Shown here: positions 46,275-55,389 of the stretch, piece by piece
Layout of the letters: each line of letters begins with the position of its first letter
Position numbering within the stretch: position 1 is the stretch's first letter
NCBI RefSeq assembly: GCF_050410775.1
Contig: NZ_CP191229.1
Origin: Erwinia sp050410775
GTDB lineage: Bacteria > Pseudomonadota > Gammaproteobacteria > Enterobacterales > Enterobacteriaceae
Strand: one strand, 5' to 3'
Length of the DNA stretch: 64,000 bases
The notes under the pieces: generated by a model
Told to the model about the DNA's origin: nothing
The model's database searches: none
Seen by the model: only the letters and a program-made list of their open reading frames with translations
Program-made: the position numbers and the translations under genes

Positions 46275-46439
46275 ATGAAAAGTACCATTAAACATCTCAA
46301 CGCATTATTCGTTAAATGTCGCAGATTATGCCGAACTAGTCTGAAGTACGTACTCAAATTGACCAAGCAAACCTTCAGATGCGCCTATAGCGCCCTGCGA
46401 AACCTCAATCACCTTGATACTGCCCGCATCCTGAAATAA
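46275..46439 (+). CDS. Small basic ORF next to att repeat 1
   Basis: A 54-codon frame just inside the first att repeat. Product is basic and cysteine-containing (MKSTIKHLNALFVKCRRLCR...); not recognised. There is no clear ribosome site. It may be a leader or regulator of module A, or chance. Confidence 0.3.
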   Translation: MKSTIKHLNALFVKCRRLCRTSLKYVLKLTKQTFRCAYSALRNLNHLDTARILK

Positions 46440-46824
46440 GTATCGAAGGATTCTCAATCCAATTGGGAATAGTCGATGAGCCACACTTAGCCATTCCGCA
46501 CGGGGGTGATACCTCCCAATCAAGAACACTCCTACGAGAGACAATAGTTATCCAACTAGCTGATGGGTAGTAGCTGGTGACCTGAAAAAAACTGCCTCAG
46601 TCCAACCGGAGTAGAGCATGGCCCGAAACAAAGCACTTAAAAGAACCCTACATAAATGTATTCAAAGTTAATGTCAGCCTGCGATAGGCCTTAGTTCGAT
46701 TCTAACTTTCGGGACCTGCAGACACCTAGATCTTCGGCTTGTGCTTAGTCAACCAACAGTGGTCTAATAGTATTAGAACCGTCTTTTACCTGTTACGCAG
46801 ATTTCTTTCGACAAGGACTGCTCA
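46440..46824. other. Upstream region of module A
   Basis: About 385 bases without a supportable gene. It contains scattered short inverted repeats and should hold the promoter of the three-gene cargo that follows. Base composition is plainly more AT-rich than the genes after it. Confidence 0.4.
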
Positions 46825-48486
46825 ATGACCTCCCGACCGACCCTGCAAGTGGATCCGCTGCTCACCGCCAACCTCGATGCCCTACTCAGTTCCGTGGTCG
46901 ATGCTGACCAGCGCCAATTACAGAGGCCCGTTGGCGCTCGCTCCGAACGCGAGACACTGAAGGACAAGCGCCTACAAGAGCTGCTTAACCGCTGCCGCGA
47001 AGAAGCACTGCAACAAGTGGTCGGCCCTTTCGGATTAACCCCAGCAATGTTCTCGGATATTAATGGTGGCAACGTCACCACCCAGCACAATGCTAACCAA
47101 GACATCTACGCCAAGGCATCCGAGCACTATGATCGTAAAGCCGACTACGATTACTCCGCCGCGAGAAAGCAGAAAATGAAGGATGCGGTGAAGGACGGCA
47201 CGATGAACTTGCAAACATTCATCGACACCTACACCAATGAAAAGGCACCGACCAAGCGCACCGCCAAGTCAAATGGCAAGCTGGTGATGAACGCCGAGCT
47301 GGATCACACCATCCCCCTGAAGCAGGCACACAAAAAAGGTGCCTGGATGCTTACTCCGGAGCAACGCAAGGCGTTGGCCTCGGAAAAAGACAATCTGCAT
47401 TTCACCACCTTTGAAAATAACCGAGAAAAGAGTGATACCGCCGCAGAGACCGCACTCTCTGCCGAAAACGGCTACGACGAATCCATTACCAAGCCGCTGA
47501 TCGACAAGGCTCGCGCCGCCATCGATCAGCATCAGCCCGACACCAAAGACCGCTTGATATACCACGGCAAGGAGCTGGGCATTACAGGCGCGAAGGAATT
47601 CGGCAAGACCGGCCTGCGCAGGGCAATGGGAGTGCTGTTATTCGAGGTGGTCAACGGCAGCTTCGTCGAAGTGCACAAGGTGGTCAGCCAGCGTGACAAT
47701 CAGCAGCCCCTGCTCGACCGCGTGGTGGCAGCGGTTGAGCGTGTGTTGAAGCGCGTTCAGAGCAAGTTTAAGGCAGCTTTCGATGCTTTCTTCGAGGGGG
47801 GCCTTCAAGGTCTTGTGAGCAACCTGTTGACCTTCCTAATCAACAACCTCATCACCACATCGGCCAAGGTTGTAACCATCATCCGAGAAGGCATGCAGGA
47901 ACTGTTCAAGGCCCTCAAGCTACTGCTCTGGCCACCCAAGGAAATGTCCGGCACCGAGGTTATGCGGGCGGTCAGCAAGAGCTTGGCCGGCCTGTTCACC
48001 TTGGGCGCCGGCATGCTCTTGGAGCAATCGGTTAACACCTTCATCGTAGGTATCCCGGTGCTCGCACCGCTCGCCGGAACGATCACCCCGGTGCTAACCG
48101 GCCTGATGACCGGCCTCGCCAACGCTCTGCTGATGTACGCCATCGACTCGCTTATCGATTGGATGCTAGATAAGGGCACTGATTTCATCAACGTGCAGAT
48201 CGATACCCTGCAAGCCACCGCCGAACTGGGCGAGCGCATGATCGAACAGGTAGAGCTGCAATTTCGACTTTCGGCGCGCTACCGGATGATGGTCCAGCTC
48301 AATCAGCGCATCTCCGTGCGCTTCGACCAGGCAACCGAGGCCGCGCAAGCCTCAGTGCAGCAAGCGCAAGGCGCCATAGGAGAACAGGCGGAGACTATCG
48401 CCTCGTTATCCCAAGCCATCGATAGCAAGAAACAGTTTAACGAACGCCTCGGTTTGTTGCTTCAGCAGGTCAGGAAGGAAACATAA
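46825..48486 (+). CDS. Membrane-associated HNH-nuclease-like protein
   Basis: 553 residues, no named family recognised. About residues 150-205 have an HNH-type arrangement: AELDHTIPLK (Asp-His), KDNLHF (Asn) and ENNREK (Asn-x-x-Lys). Two hydrophobic stretches follow, around residues 330-350 and 395-455 (LAGLFTLGAGMLL, GIPVLAPLAGTITPVLTGLMTGLANALLMYAID). They suggest membrane insertion or a pore-like hairpin. A helical C-terminus rich in Q and E follows. AAGGA lies eight bases before the ATG. It is three bases ahead of the next gene, so the two act together. I infer a nuclease or membrane-perturbing effector in a defence or competition system. Confidence 0.7.
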   Translation: MTSRPTLQVDPLLTANLDALLSSVVDADQRQLQRPVGARSERETLKDKRLQELLNRCREEALQQVVGPFGLTPAMFSDINGGNVTTQHNANQDIYAKASEHYDRKADYDYSAARKQKMKDAVKDGTMNLQTFIDTYTNEKAPTKRTAKSNGKLVMNAELDHTIPLKQAHKKGAWMLTPEQRKALASEKDNLHFTTFENNREKSDTAAETALSAENGYDESITKPLIDKARAAIDQHQPDTKDRLIYHGKELGITGAKEFGKTGLRRAMGVLLFEVVNGSFVEVHKVVSQRDNQQPLLDRVVAAVERVLKRVQSKFKAAFDAFFEGGLQGLVSNLLTFLINNLITTSAKVVTIIREGMQELFKALKLLLWPPKEMSGTEVMRAVSKSLAGLFTLGAGMLLEQSVNTFIVGIPVLAPLAGTITPVLTGLMTGLANALLMYAIDSLIDWMLDKGTDFINVQIDTLQATAELGERMIEQVELQFRLSARYRMMVQLNQRISVRFDQATEAAQASVQQAQGAIGEQAETIASLSQAIDSKKQFNERLGLLLQQVRKET

Positions 48487-48489
48487 GGG

Positions 48490-49542
48490 ATGTCCAAGGT
48501 CATTGCCCAACTTGCAAGCACCGTCCCCAGCGAAGACCTGCTCGCCCAGATAGACATCGCTGAGGTTTACAAGAAGTTCCACAGCACGTTCAAGCGCCTC
48601 GACGATTTCAAGCAGGTCCGCGACGAACACGAGCAGCGTAGCTTTCTCGGCCGACTGTTCAATCACGGCGAACTGAAGAACGCCCAGCTCGACGCCCAGG
48701 AAGTGCAGGCGGAATTTGCCAAAACTCTCGCCCAATTGATGGTGATCAGCTCGTTGCAGGCCCAGCAACTGACTGAGCAGCAGGGACAACTGGCCGACCA
48801 GCAGAAGGCCTTGGATGCCAAAGCCGAGGAACTGGCCCAACAGAACATACTTCTCGAACAGCACCAAGCCGAGATCAAGCACCAAGCAGCACACTTGCGC
48901 CAATACGTCACCGACCTGTTGAAAGTCCAGGGGCTGACCGACGAACACGGCGAAATACTGATCAGCATCGCCAAAGAAGTAATGGAAACCCGGGATGGCC
49001 TGCTAGCGGACTTTGACAATCGCATGCAACAGGTGCAGGGCGTACTGGACGAGCAGCAGCAGTTGCTCCGGGAAGTCATCGATGAGCAGGCGAACTCTTT
49101 GGAACAGCGCCTCACGCAGTTGCAATATGAGGTCGATTCAAATCTGGAACAACGTCTCCAGGCTGTCGAGCAAGGCCTGCTCGCTACACTCAACGAACAG
49201 CGCCGTGAAGCCACCCGCCAGACTGAACGACTCGATGCCGACCTTGCCCTCCAAGCGCAGCAGCGGGACGAGAAGCAACGCGACCTGGATCGCCAGCTCT
49301 CGGAACTGCGCGAACTGCTGGCCGAGCAGGCCCGAACGCTGCTTAACGAACGCAACGAACGACAGCAGGAGCGGGCCGAGCACCAAGCCGAGCTGCACGT
49401 CTTACGCAACGAGCAGAGCAATGGCGAAATACGCCTTCGCCGCGAGCAGCGCCGTCTCCGGGCCGGACTGTATGGCTTGGCGTTAGCGTGCATCGGCACC
49501 ATCGCCGGGCTCACTTTCTGGAGTCATCAAAGCCTTTTTTAA
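48490..49542 (+). CDS. Long coiled-coil protein with C-terminal membrane anchor
   Basis: 350 residues, family not recognised. Residues about 75-320 are almost continuous coiled coil (heptads rich in Q, E, L and A). A single membrane helix lies at the very C-terminus (GLYGLALACIGTIAGLTFWSHQSLF). The short N-terminal part (to about residue 60) is globular. It follows the HNH gene after three bases. It looks like a sensor, scaffold or tether holding the HNH partner at the membrane; this is inference. Confidence 0.7.
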   Translation: MSKVIAQLASTVPSEDLLAQIDIAEVYKKFHSTFKRLDDFKQVRDEHEQRSFLGRLFNHGELKNAQLDAQEVQAEFAKTLAQLMVISSLQAQQLTEQQGQLADQQKALDAKAEELAQQNILLEQHQAEIKHQAAHLRQYVTDLLKVQGLTDEHGEILISIAKEVMETRDGLLADFDNRMQQVQGVLDEQQQLLREVIDEQANSLEQRLTQLQYEVDSNLEQRLQAVEQGLLATLNEQRREATRQTERLDADLALQAQQRDEKQRDLDRQLSELRELLAEQARTLLNERNERQQERAEHQAELHVLRNEQSNGEIRLRREQRRLRAGLYGLALACIGTIAGLTFWSHQSLF

Positions 49543-49680
49543 CCTTGGCCGAAGTCCGCGAGCCTCAAATACCCGGCTCATGAGGAAATTTTCGGTTCGG
49601 CAGCTTAGACCCGATCGCCACTCCACAATTTTCTCGATGGCAAAAATTCAAAAAAAACTAGCCCAAAGGAACGGCATTAC

Positions 49681-50685
49681 ATGAACAAGATATTGTGGGT
49701 CAAATTTGGGTGGTCAGAATATTATCGAGGTGGCGACATAGCCGGTAACTTTGCTTGGTTAAATAAAAACAGAGGGACGGAAAACGAAGGGCGAGGTCAT
49801 GAAGCCTACAACTTTATGCCAGATGTCGATGGGACTTACTACTGCTATGTGCCCCCACAAGGAGGTAACTACGCGCCTTATCACGACAACTCAGAAGGAT
49901 GGACGGTTGTGTGCTTGGCAAAAAATCCGACAACTCCAGGCATACACGTAGTTGGTTGGTACGAAAACGCAACGCTTCATGGTGAGTGGATAACCCGCCC
50001 CAATAGCACCGATCCGCGACAGCAAATTTTCCCTCATCCTGCTTATGATTGGTCATATTGCATAACCAGTAATTCCGCTTACTTCATCCCGCCCGAGGAG
50101 CGAATTCTGCCGTTCTCGGATCCATCCGTAAAACAGGGAAAATACTCGTTTCTTGACGGCCCTGACGTGACGAAGACCGAGAATAAAATAAGGGTTCAAG
50201 CTCGGCTTGAGAGTTTAATGAATCGCTTGGCCTCAGTCGCAATTCATAACCCTAATGAACGCAGCGTTGTTGACCCCGAACTGGATCAAGCAGATCCACT
50301 TCGGGGATTTGGTACCCCTGAACATCGTAAAGTCGTGGAGTTAGCCGCGGAAGATGCTGCGATCAAATATTATACAGAACAAGGCTACAGCTACCAGCGA
50401 ACAACACACCTTCCCTGCGGATATGACTTCATCTTCACGCGCGGAGAATCAGTGCTGTATCTCGAAGTTAAGGGTACCGCCGGTACTACACCACGTTTTT
50501 TCCTTACGCGTAACGAACACAATGTAGGATTGATGCTTAATCCAGACTGGAGGTTAGCCATGGTGACGTCGGCGCTATCTGCCTCCCCACAAGTCACTAT
50601 GTACGATTCTCGTCAGCTAAAAGAGGCGTTTAACCTTGAACCTTTCGTTTACATTGGGGCATTCGCACCAAAACCCGAATCCTAA
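49681..50685 (+). CDS. DUF3883 nuclease-like protein
   Basis: 334 residues. The C-terminal part (about 215-310) fits DUF3883, a PD-(D/E)XK-like fold found in restriction and defence loci: GYDFIFTRG ... LYLEVKGT carries the D...ExK motif. The N-terminal part (1-130; WVKFGWSEYYRGG, HGEWITRP) resembles small beta-barrel reader domains, but I cannot assign it. A reader plus nuclease would suit a modification-dependent restriction factor (inference). AAAGGAA is nine bases before the ATG. A terminator follows. The gap of 138 bases from the previous gene leaves open whether it belongs to the same system. Confidence 0.7.
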   Translation: MNKILWVKFGWSEYYRGGDIAGNFAWLNKNRGTENEGRGHEAYNFMPDVDGTYYCYVPPQGGNYAPYHDNSEGWTVVCLAKNPTTPGIHVVGWYENATLHGEWITRPNSTDPRQQIFPHPAYDWSYCITSNSAYFIPPEERILPFSDPSVKQGKYSFLDGPDVTKTENKIRVQARLESLMNRLASVAIHNPNERSVVDPELDQADPLRGFGTPEHRKVVELAAEDAAIKYYTEQGYSYQRTTHLPCGYDFIFTRGESVLYLEVKGTAGTTPRFFLTRNEHNVGLMLNPDWRLAMVTSALSASPQVTMYDSRQLKEAFNLEPFVYIGAFAPKPES

Positions 50686-50713
50686 TGTTTAACTCCTGTA
50701 CCGTTAGCGCGAC

Positions 50714-50750
50714 AAAAACAAAAGCCCACTGTTACGCGGGCGTTTGTTTA
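50714..50750 (+). terminator. Module A terminator
   Basis: Stem aaacaaa-a-gccc / gggc-g-tttgttt with a short loop, 30 bases after the DUF3883 gene and just before att repeat 2. Confidence 0.6.
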
Positions 50751-50762
50751 TTGCGAAGAGGG

Positions 50763-50784
50763 TCACTCCCACTCCATTGTTAAC
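50763..50784 (-). repeat. att-like repeat 2
   Basis: TCACTCCCACTCCATTGTTAAC; minus strand ends GAG TGG GAG TGA like guaA. Separates module A from module B, 4567 bases from repeat 1. Confidence 0.75.
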
Positions 50785-51037
50785 ACCAATATTTAATTAT
50801 TAAAAATCAATTTGTTAACATAATTTCTCTATCTAATACCATAAAAAAACCATGCTAGCTATTGGTACGAATTAGATCACAGTTTAAGTTAATTTTAGAT
50901 TAAGTTGCTCGGGTTCGGTCCGACACACAACATATACATAGGTATTAGTGAATCTAGACAATAAAGGAGCTAATCAAAACTTCAACCACTGAGAGGCATG
51001 TTTTGGTAGCCTAAACATAAAAGTACAGTGCGGAGGA
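50785..51037. other. AT-rich promoter region of module B
   Basis: About 250 bases, strongly AT-rich, no gene seen. The stretch aaaggagctaatcaaaacttcaacc (50966 on) resembles a segment just inside att repeat 4 (from about 59304). GGAGG lies directly before the next gene's ATG, with only one base of spacing. Confidence 0.4.
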
Positions 51038-54000
51038 ATGGATTTGCGATTTTTAGCCGACGGCCCATCAATCCCTGATGATCTCCTTCTTGCCAGAGAT
51101 CAGGGCCGAGTAATTTTCTTTTGCGGGGCGGGCGTATCCCGAGCGCGTGCTCAATTACCTGATTTCTTTGGCTTAGCAAGTCAAGTTGTTGCCAGCCTTG
51201 GTGTCGACCAAAATAGTCCTGCCTATAGACTAATCCAAGAAGCTAGAGAGATTGACCAGCGTGTTGGCATACCCGGCGTCATATCTGCTGACCGTGTTTT
51301 CGGGCTTCTAGAAAGAGACTTTGCCTCACGCGATATCGAGGAGGCGGTAGCATCTGCATTAAAGCCGCCTGCGGATTGCGATCTGACTGCACACAGGATT
51401 TTGCTAGACTTAGCGACGACGCCAGAAGGCACTGTTCAATTAGTCACGACGAACTTCGACAGATTGTTTGATGACTGCGGGCGCAATCTTCGTGTATGGC
51501 AACCCCCGAGGTTACCGAACCCTTCACTTCCAAATGAGATCAACGGAATAGTCTATCTCCATGGCCGCTCAACGCCGACTTATACAGCCGCTGAGAATGA
51601 TGGCTTTGTTCTCTCAAGTTCCGAATTTGGTCGTGCATATCTATCGGACGGATGGGCAACAACCTTCATTCGTGAAATACTTGGAAAATATATTGTTGTA
51701 TTTGTTGGGTATACGGCCGACGATCCTCCAGTTCAATACCTTCTTGAAGCTTTGCGTAAAACCTCAGGGAACCGCGAAAACGCTTATGCTTTCCAATCTG
51801 GCGACCATGACGATGCCGTCGCACGATGGCGGCACAAAGGTGTTGAGGCCATCCCATATAGTCCAGATGATGTACATGCTGCCTTATGGAAATCTCTTGA
51901 CGCCTGGGCAGAGCGAGCCCGTAATCCTGATGCCTGGTTCACAAAGGTTATTGACGCATCCAAAAAAGGACCGACAGCGCTTCAGCCTCATGAACGGGGT
52001 CAGGTGACACATGTTATTTCAACATACGAAGGCGTAAAGAGGTTCTGCGAGGGGGAGGTTCTACCCCCTGCTGAATGGCTTTGTGTGTTCGACAAATACC
52101 GACGATTCGCAAGGCCGGTTAATTCATTCTCACTTAGTAGCAAAGAACACTATGTTGATCCATTCGATCTATATGGCCTTGATTCAGACCCCCTGCCGAC
52201 TAAACCAGATCCTGAAGATAATTATGCCAAGCGAGAAACACCATCCAATGCGTGGGATGCCTTCGAACTTAATCATCTTGATAAAGCAGCGATCCGCGAT
52301 GAAAATCTTACTGCGTTCCGCGGACATTGGGCTAATCATTTCCCAAGTATTATTCCGCGCATAGATAAATTGGGCGTATGGCTCGCAAAGGTTTGCGACC
52401 AGCCCGCCGCTGTATGGTGGGCATCCCATCAGTCGTCACTTAATCAGAACATTCAACGGCTCATCTCTTGGGAGCTAGAGCGAAGCAATCACCCAATACG
52501 TCAGAACATTCGCAACTCTTGGCGGTTGCTTTTTGAAACCTGGAGCCATGTCGAAGACTTTTATCAAGAGTGGTATAATCTGCAAGATGTCATTAAGGTT
52601 GAGGGATGGAGTAGCGCTATAGTTAGGCGGTTTGGAGAGGTGCTCCGGCCTCACTTTTCTGCAAGGCCTTCTTCCAGGAATACACCGAAGCCGCCCGAAG
52701 CAGAGACCGCCCAAGAAGATGAAGATCACTTGCTGTGGATGGACGTGAAATACCCTGAAACGCACGAAACAATTACTGTTCCTGATGAATGGTGTTTAGT
52801 AATTGTTAAAGCTCTACGACAGAATCTCGAACTGGCTCTTGCACTTGAACAAGAAATTGGTGGCTATGGCCTTAGAAATATAAGCTCATTAGTCAAGGAT
52901 AATATTGAAGATACCGATGACTACCATCGAACGCATGGGCTTTCAGCTTTAGTTATCCAATTTGCGGAGCTGTTCACACAACTAGTTCAAACTAATAAAT
53001 CAGCCGCTAAACGAGAATTTCTATCATGGCCTACGGAAGATGACACCATTTTTGCCCGGCTACGAATATGGGCATCAGGAAAAAAAAGTGTTGTTTCAGA
53101 TAATGAATTTGGACAATTCATATCGTCTTTAAGCAATACCGCATTCTGGGACAGTTATCATCAACGAGACCTATTACTGGTCATCGCAGAGCGATGGAAG
53201 AAACTCGGTGGTGCATCGCGCAAGTTAATCGAACAAAAGCTGTTGATAGGCCCAAAGCGATTGCAGCGCGAGAAGATTGCAGCCTTCGATAGCAGACGAG
53301 CTTGGTCGATTCTAAATCGCATTAAGTGGCTTCAAAACTCAGAATGCAAGCTTTCAGCCAGCACCCGTAAACAAGCAAAGCTGCTCCGAGCTGCTGTGCC
53401 TGACTGGAAAGAGGATTATGGCGGGAGGGCTGCTGAATCGTTGGAAGGTCGGACTGGATGGGTCAGGACTAACACCAGTCATGAGGAACTAGCAGAAATC
53501 CCCCTTTCACTAGTACTGCTGCGAGCGAAGGAACGTAGTGGTCGATCAGACGATTTTCTCGTCGAGAACGATCCTTTTTCCGGCCTCGCCGCTCAACGCC
53601 CTGCGCGCGCTTTTGCTGCGTTGACCTATGCTGCCAAACGAGGGAGTTTCCCAGAGTGGGCATGGCAATGTTTTCTTACTTCAGAGGCACGGAAGAATGA
53701 CAAGGCAAGATTAGCTTGGTTGATTGCCGAGCGACTAGCTCGTTATCCAAATGCGCAGCTTGCAACGATTCTCCGCCCCGCGACTGATTGGCTGCAAGAT
53801 GCCAGTGCGAAGCTAAGCAAAGACTACCTTCCTATTTTCGACCGCATTTTGAGGAAGTTGGTTGACGTCCTCCGTGAATCGCCGGATGAAGGACATTCAG
53901 GTATTATTCGGGGTTCCAAGGAACCAGACTGGACGATGGAAGCGATTAATTCTCCTACTGGTAAGATCGCGCAGGCGCTTTTTAACGATCCCCGCACGGA

Positions 54001-54883
54001 TAATCTCAATCAAAATCAAGGGATTCCTTCCGAATGGCTTGTTCACGCTGAGGCCCTGTTGGCGCTTCCAAATGACTTGCGCAGACATGCGATTGTAATC
54101 TTTTTTCACAACCTCAACTGGTTTTTCGCTCTCGACCCGAAATGGACGGAGCATTACTTATTGCCTGCGCTTCAGGGCAACGACCGGGACGATCATGACG
54201 CAGCATGGTCAGGCTTCTTGTGGAGGGCGAGAACTCCAAATCGAGAGCTCTATATGCGGTTGAAGAATGACATGCTGCAGTTCGCCGTTAACCCTCTCCC
54301 ATCGCGACGCTCATATGGTGAAATCATCGCAGGTATGATCCTTGCCGGGTGGAGAACTGTCGACGACATCACCGGCGAGCGTTGTATCTCCAATGACGAG
54401 ATGCGCAGCTTACTTTTGACAGTCGATGACGAGTTTCGATCACAGGTACTATGGCAGGCTCAACGATGGTCTGACGAGATAAACGAAAACTCACACGAAC
54501 GATGGAAAGGACAGCTTCCCGAACTGCTGCAGATTTGGCCGCGTCAACTTTCAGCCAGAACACCCAACACGTCGGCTCGCCTTTGCGAATTGGCTTTCTC
54601 CAGTGGCGATGAATTTCCTACCATAGCTGCATTGGTTTTGCCGTTCTTGGGCAGAATTAAGCGTGACCATTTGATGCTGCCAGAACTTCGTCGATCAGGA
54701 GGCGACATAATAGACCGGTACCCAGAACAGGCGCTGGCTTTACTTCATGCCGTTCTACCAGACAACGCGCTGGCATGGCCATATGGGACAGAAGAGATAT
54801 TGAAACAAATAGAGGAAGCGAACAGCTCGCTAAATAGCGACAATAGACTAATTTCTCTGAAGCGACGATGGGACGCAAGGTGA
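51038..54883 (+). CDS. SIR2-DUF4020 protein (DSR1-type defence sirtuin)
   Basis: 1281 residues. The N-terminal SIR2-like domain (about 10-290) shows FFCGAGVS (30-34), the catalytic-type TTNFD (N139), YLHG (H175) and VFVGYTADDP (221-230). The remaining 900 residues are helical and probably the DUF4020 region. SIR2-DUF4020 proteins are known as defence-associated sirtuins that deplete NAD+ on phage infection; assignment to DSR1 is by domain layout only. It is alone in its module between att repeats 2 and 3. Composition is lower in GC than module A and the host core. Confidence 0.82.
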   Translation: MDLRFLADGPSIPDDLLLARDQGRVIFFCGAGVSRARAQLPDFFGLASQVVASLGVDQNSPAYRLIQEAREIDQRVGIPGVISADRVFGLLERDFASRDIEEAVASALKPPADCDLTAHRILLDLATTPEGTVQLVTTNFDRLFDDCGRNLRVWQPPRLPNPSLPNEINGIVYLHGRSTPTYTAAENDGFVLSSSEFGRAYLSDGWATTFIREILGKYIVVFVGYTADDPPVQYLLEALRKTSGNRENAYAFQSGDHDDAVARWRHKGVEAIPYSPDDVHAALWKSLDAWAERARNPDAWFTKVIDASKKGPTALQPHERGQVTHVISTYEGVKRFCEGEVLPPAEWLCVFDKYRRFARPVNSFSLSSKEHYVDPFDLYGLDSDPLPTKPDPEDNYAKRETPSNAWDAFELNHLDKAAIRDENLTAFRGHWANHFPSIIPRIDKLGVWLAKVCDQPAAVWWASHQSSLNQNIQRLISWELERSNHPIRQNIRNSWRLLFETWSHVEDFYQEWYNLQDVIKVEGWSSAIVRRFGEVLRPHFSARPSSRNTPKPPEAETAQEDEDHLLWMDVKYPETHETITVPDEWCLVIVKALRQNLELALALEQEIGGYGLRNISSLVKDNIEDTDDYHRTHGLSALVIQFAELFTQLVQTNKSAAKREFLSWPTEDDTIFARLRIWASGKKSVVSDNEFGQFISSLSNTAFWDSYHQRDLLLVIAERWKKLGGASRKLIEQKLLIGPKRLQREKIAAFDSRRAWSILNRIKWLQNSECKLSASTRKQAKLLRAAVPDWKEDYGGRAAESLEGRTGWVRTNTSHEELAEIPLSLVLLRAKERSGRSDDFLVENDPFSGLAAQRPARAFAALTYAAKRGSFPEWAWQCFLTSEARKNDKARLAWLIAERLARYPNAQLATILRPATDWLQDASAKLSKDYLPIFDRILRKLVDVLRESPDEGHSGIIRGSKEPDWTMEAINSPTGKIAQALFNDPRTDNLNQNQGIPSEWLVHAEALLALPNDLRRHAIVIFFHNLNWFFALDPKWTEHYLLPALQGNDRDDHDAAWSGFLWRARTPNRELYMRLKNDMLQFAVNPLPSRRSYGEIIAGMILAGWRTVDDITGERCISNDEMRSLLLTVDDEFRSQVLWQAQRWSDEINENSHERWKGQLPELLQIWPRQLSARTPNTSARLCELAFSSGDEFPTIAALVLPFLGRIKRDHLMLPELRRSGGDIIDRYPEQALALLHAVLPDNALAWPYGTEEILKQIEEANSSLNSDNRLISLKRRWDAR

Positions 54884-55225
54884 TGCACGACATTCCAACA
54901 TGATTCGAGAATCTAATTGCCTTTCTGTTCTTTGCATCTTTACCCTTGTTGAAAGGCATTGTCGTCGGAGAGATAAATGCAGTCACCAATAATGCCCGAG
55001 GCGGGTTGCGATCTTGATGCCACGAATACTCAAGCCGCCCATGCCTTACCAGGAGTGGCTGATACGCTTTCCCGATACCATGCCAGCGTCATGTAGCTAG
55101 CCATAGCATCGGCGACTTTTTCATGGCATGCCTTTCGGATGCCATGAAAAATACCGTTGATGATATGGGATAGATTGTTATTAATTCAATATTATTAATG
55201 TTAAATCAATACGTTATAAATAACT
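54884..55225. other. Right flank of module B with long hairpin
   Basis: No gene seen. It contains cgataccatg (near 55073) and a hairpin at 55117-55151 (13-bp perfect stem tttttcatggcat / atgccatgaaaaa). It then reads taccgttgatgat. The same three elements in similar order occur before guaA at 63118-63210. Confidence 0.5.
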
Positions 55226-55247
55226 CCACTCCCACTCGATTATCAAC
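55226..55247 (-). repeat. att-like repeat 3
   Basis: CCACTCCCACTCGATTATCAAC. Minus strand reads GAG TGG GAG TGG, so the stop position is mutated here. 4463 bases from repeat 2. Confidence 0.72.
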
Positions 55248-55389
55248 ATCCAACTTAAGATCATGAATCAATAATGGTTTTAATTCCTTCACGTCAGGCT
55301 ATACCATACTAAGGTGCTCAATCTTTATAAGGCAATAGTGGACATATCTTTGATTTGTCACGCACGTCTCCTCACAGTGAGCGTCTTAA

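Noticed and set aside
48663..49514. 283-codon minus-strand frame opposite the coiled-coil gene
   Set aside because: Ser/Arg/Cys repeats are the reverse complement of Gln/Glu/Ala coiled-coil codons.
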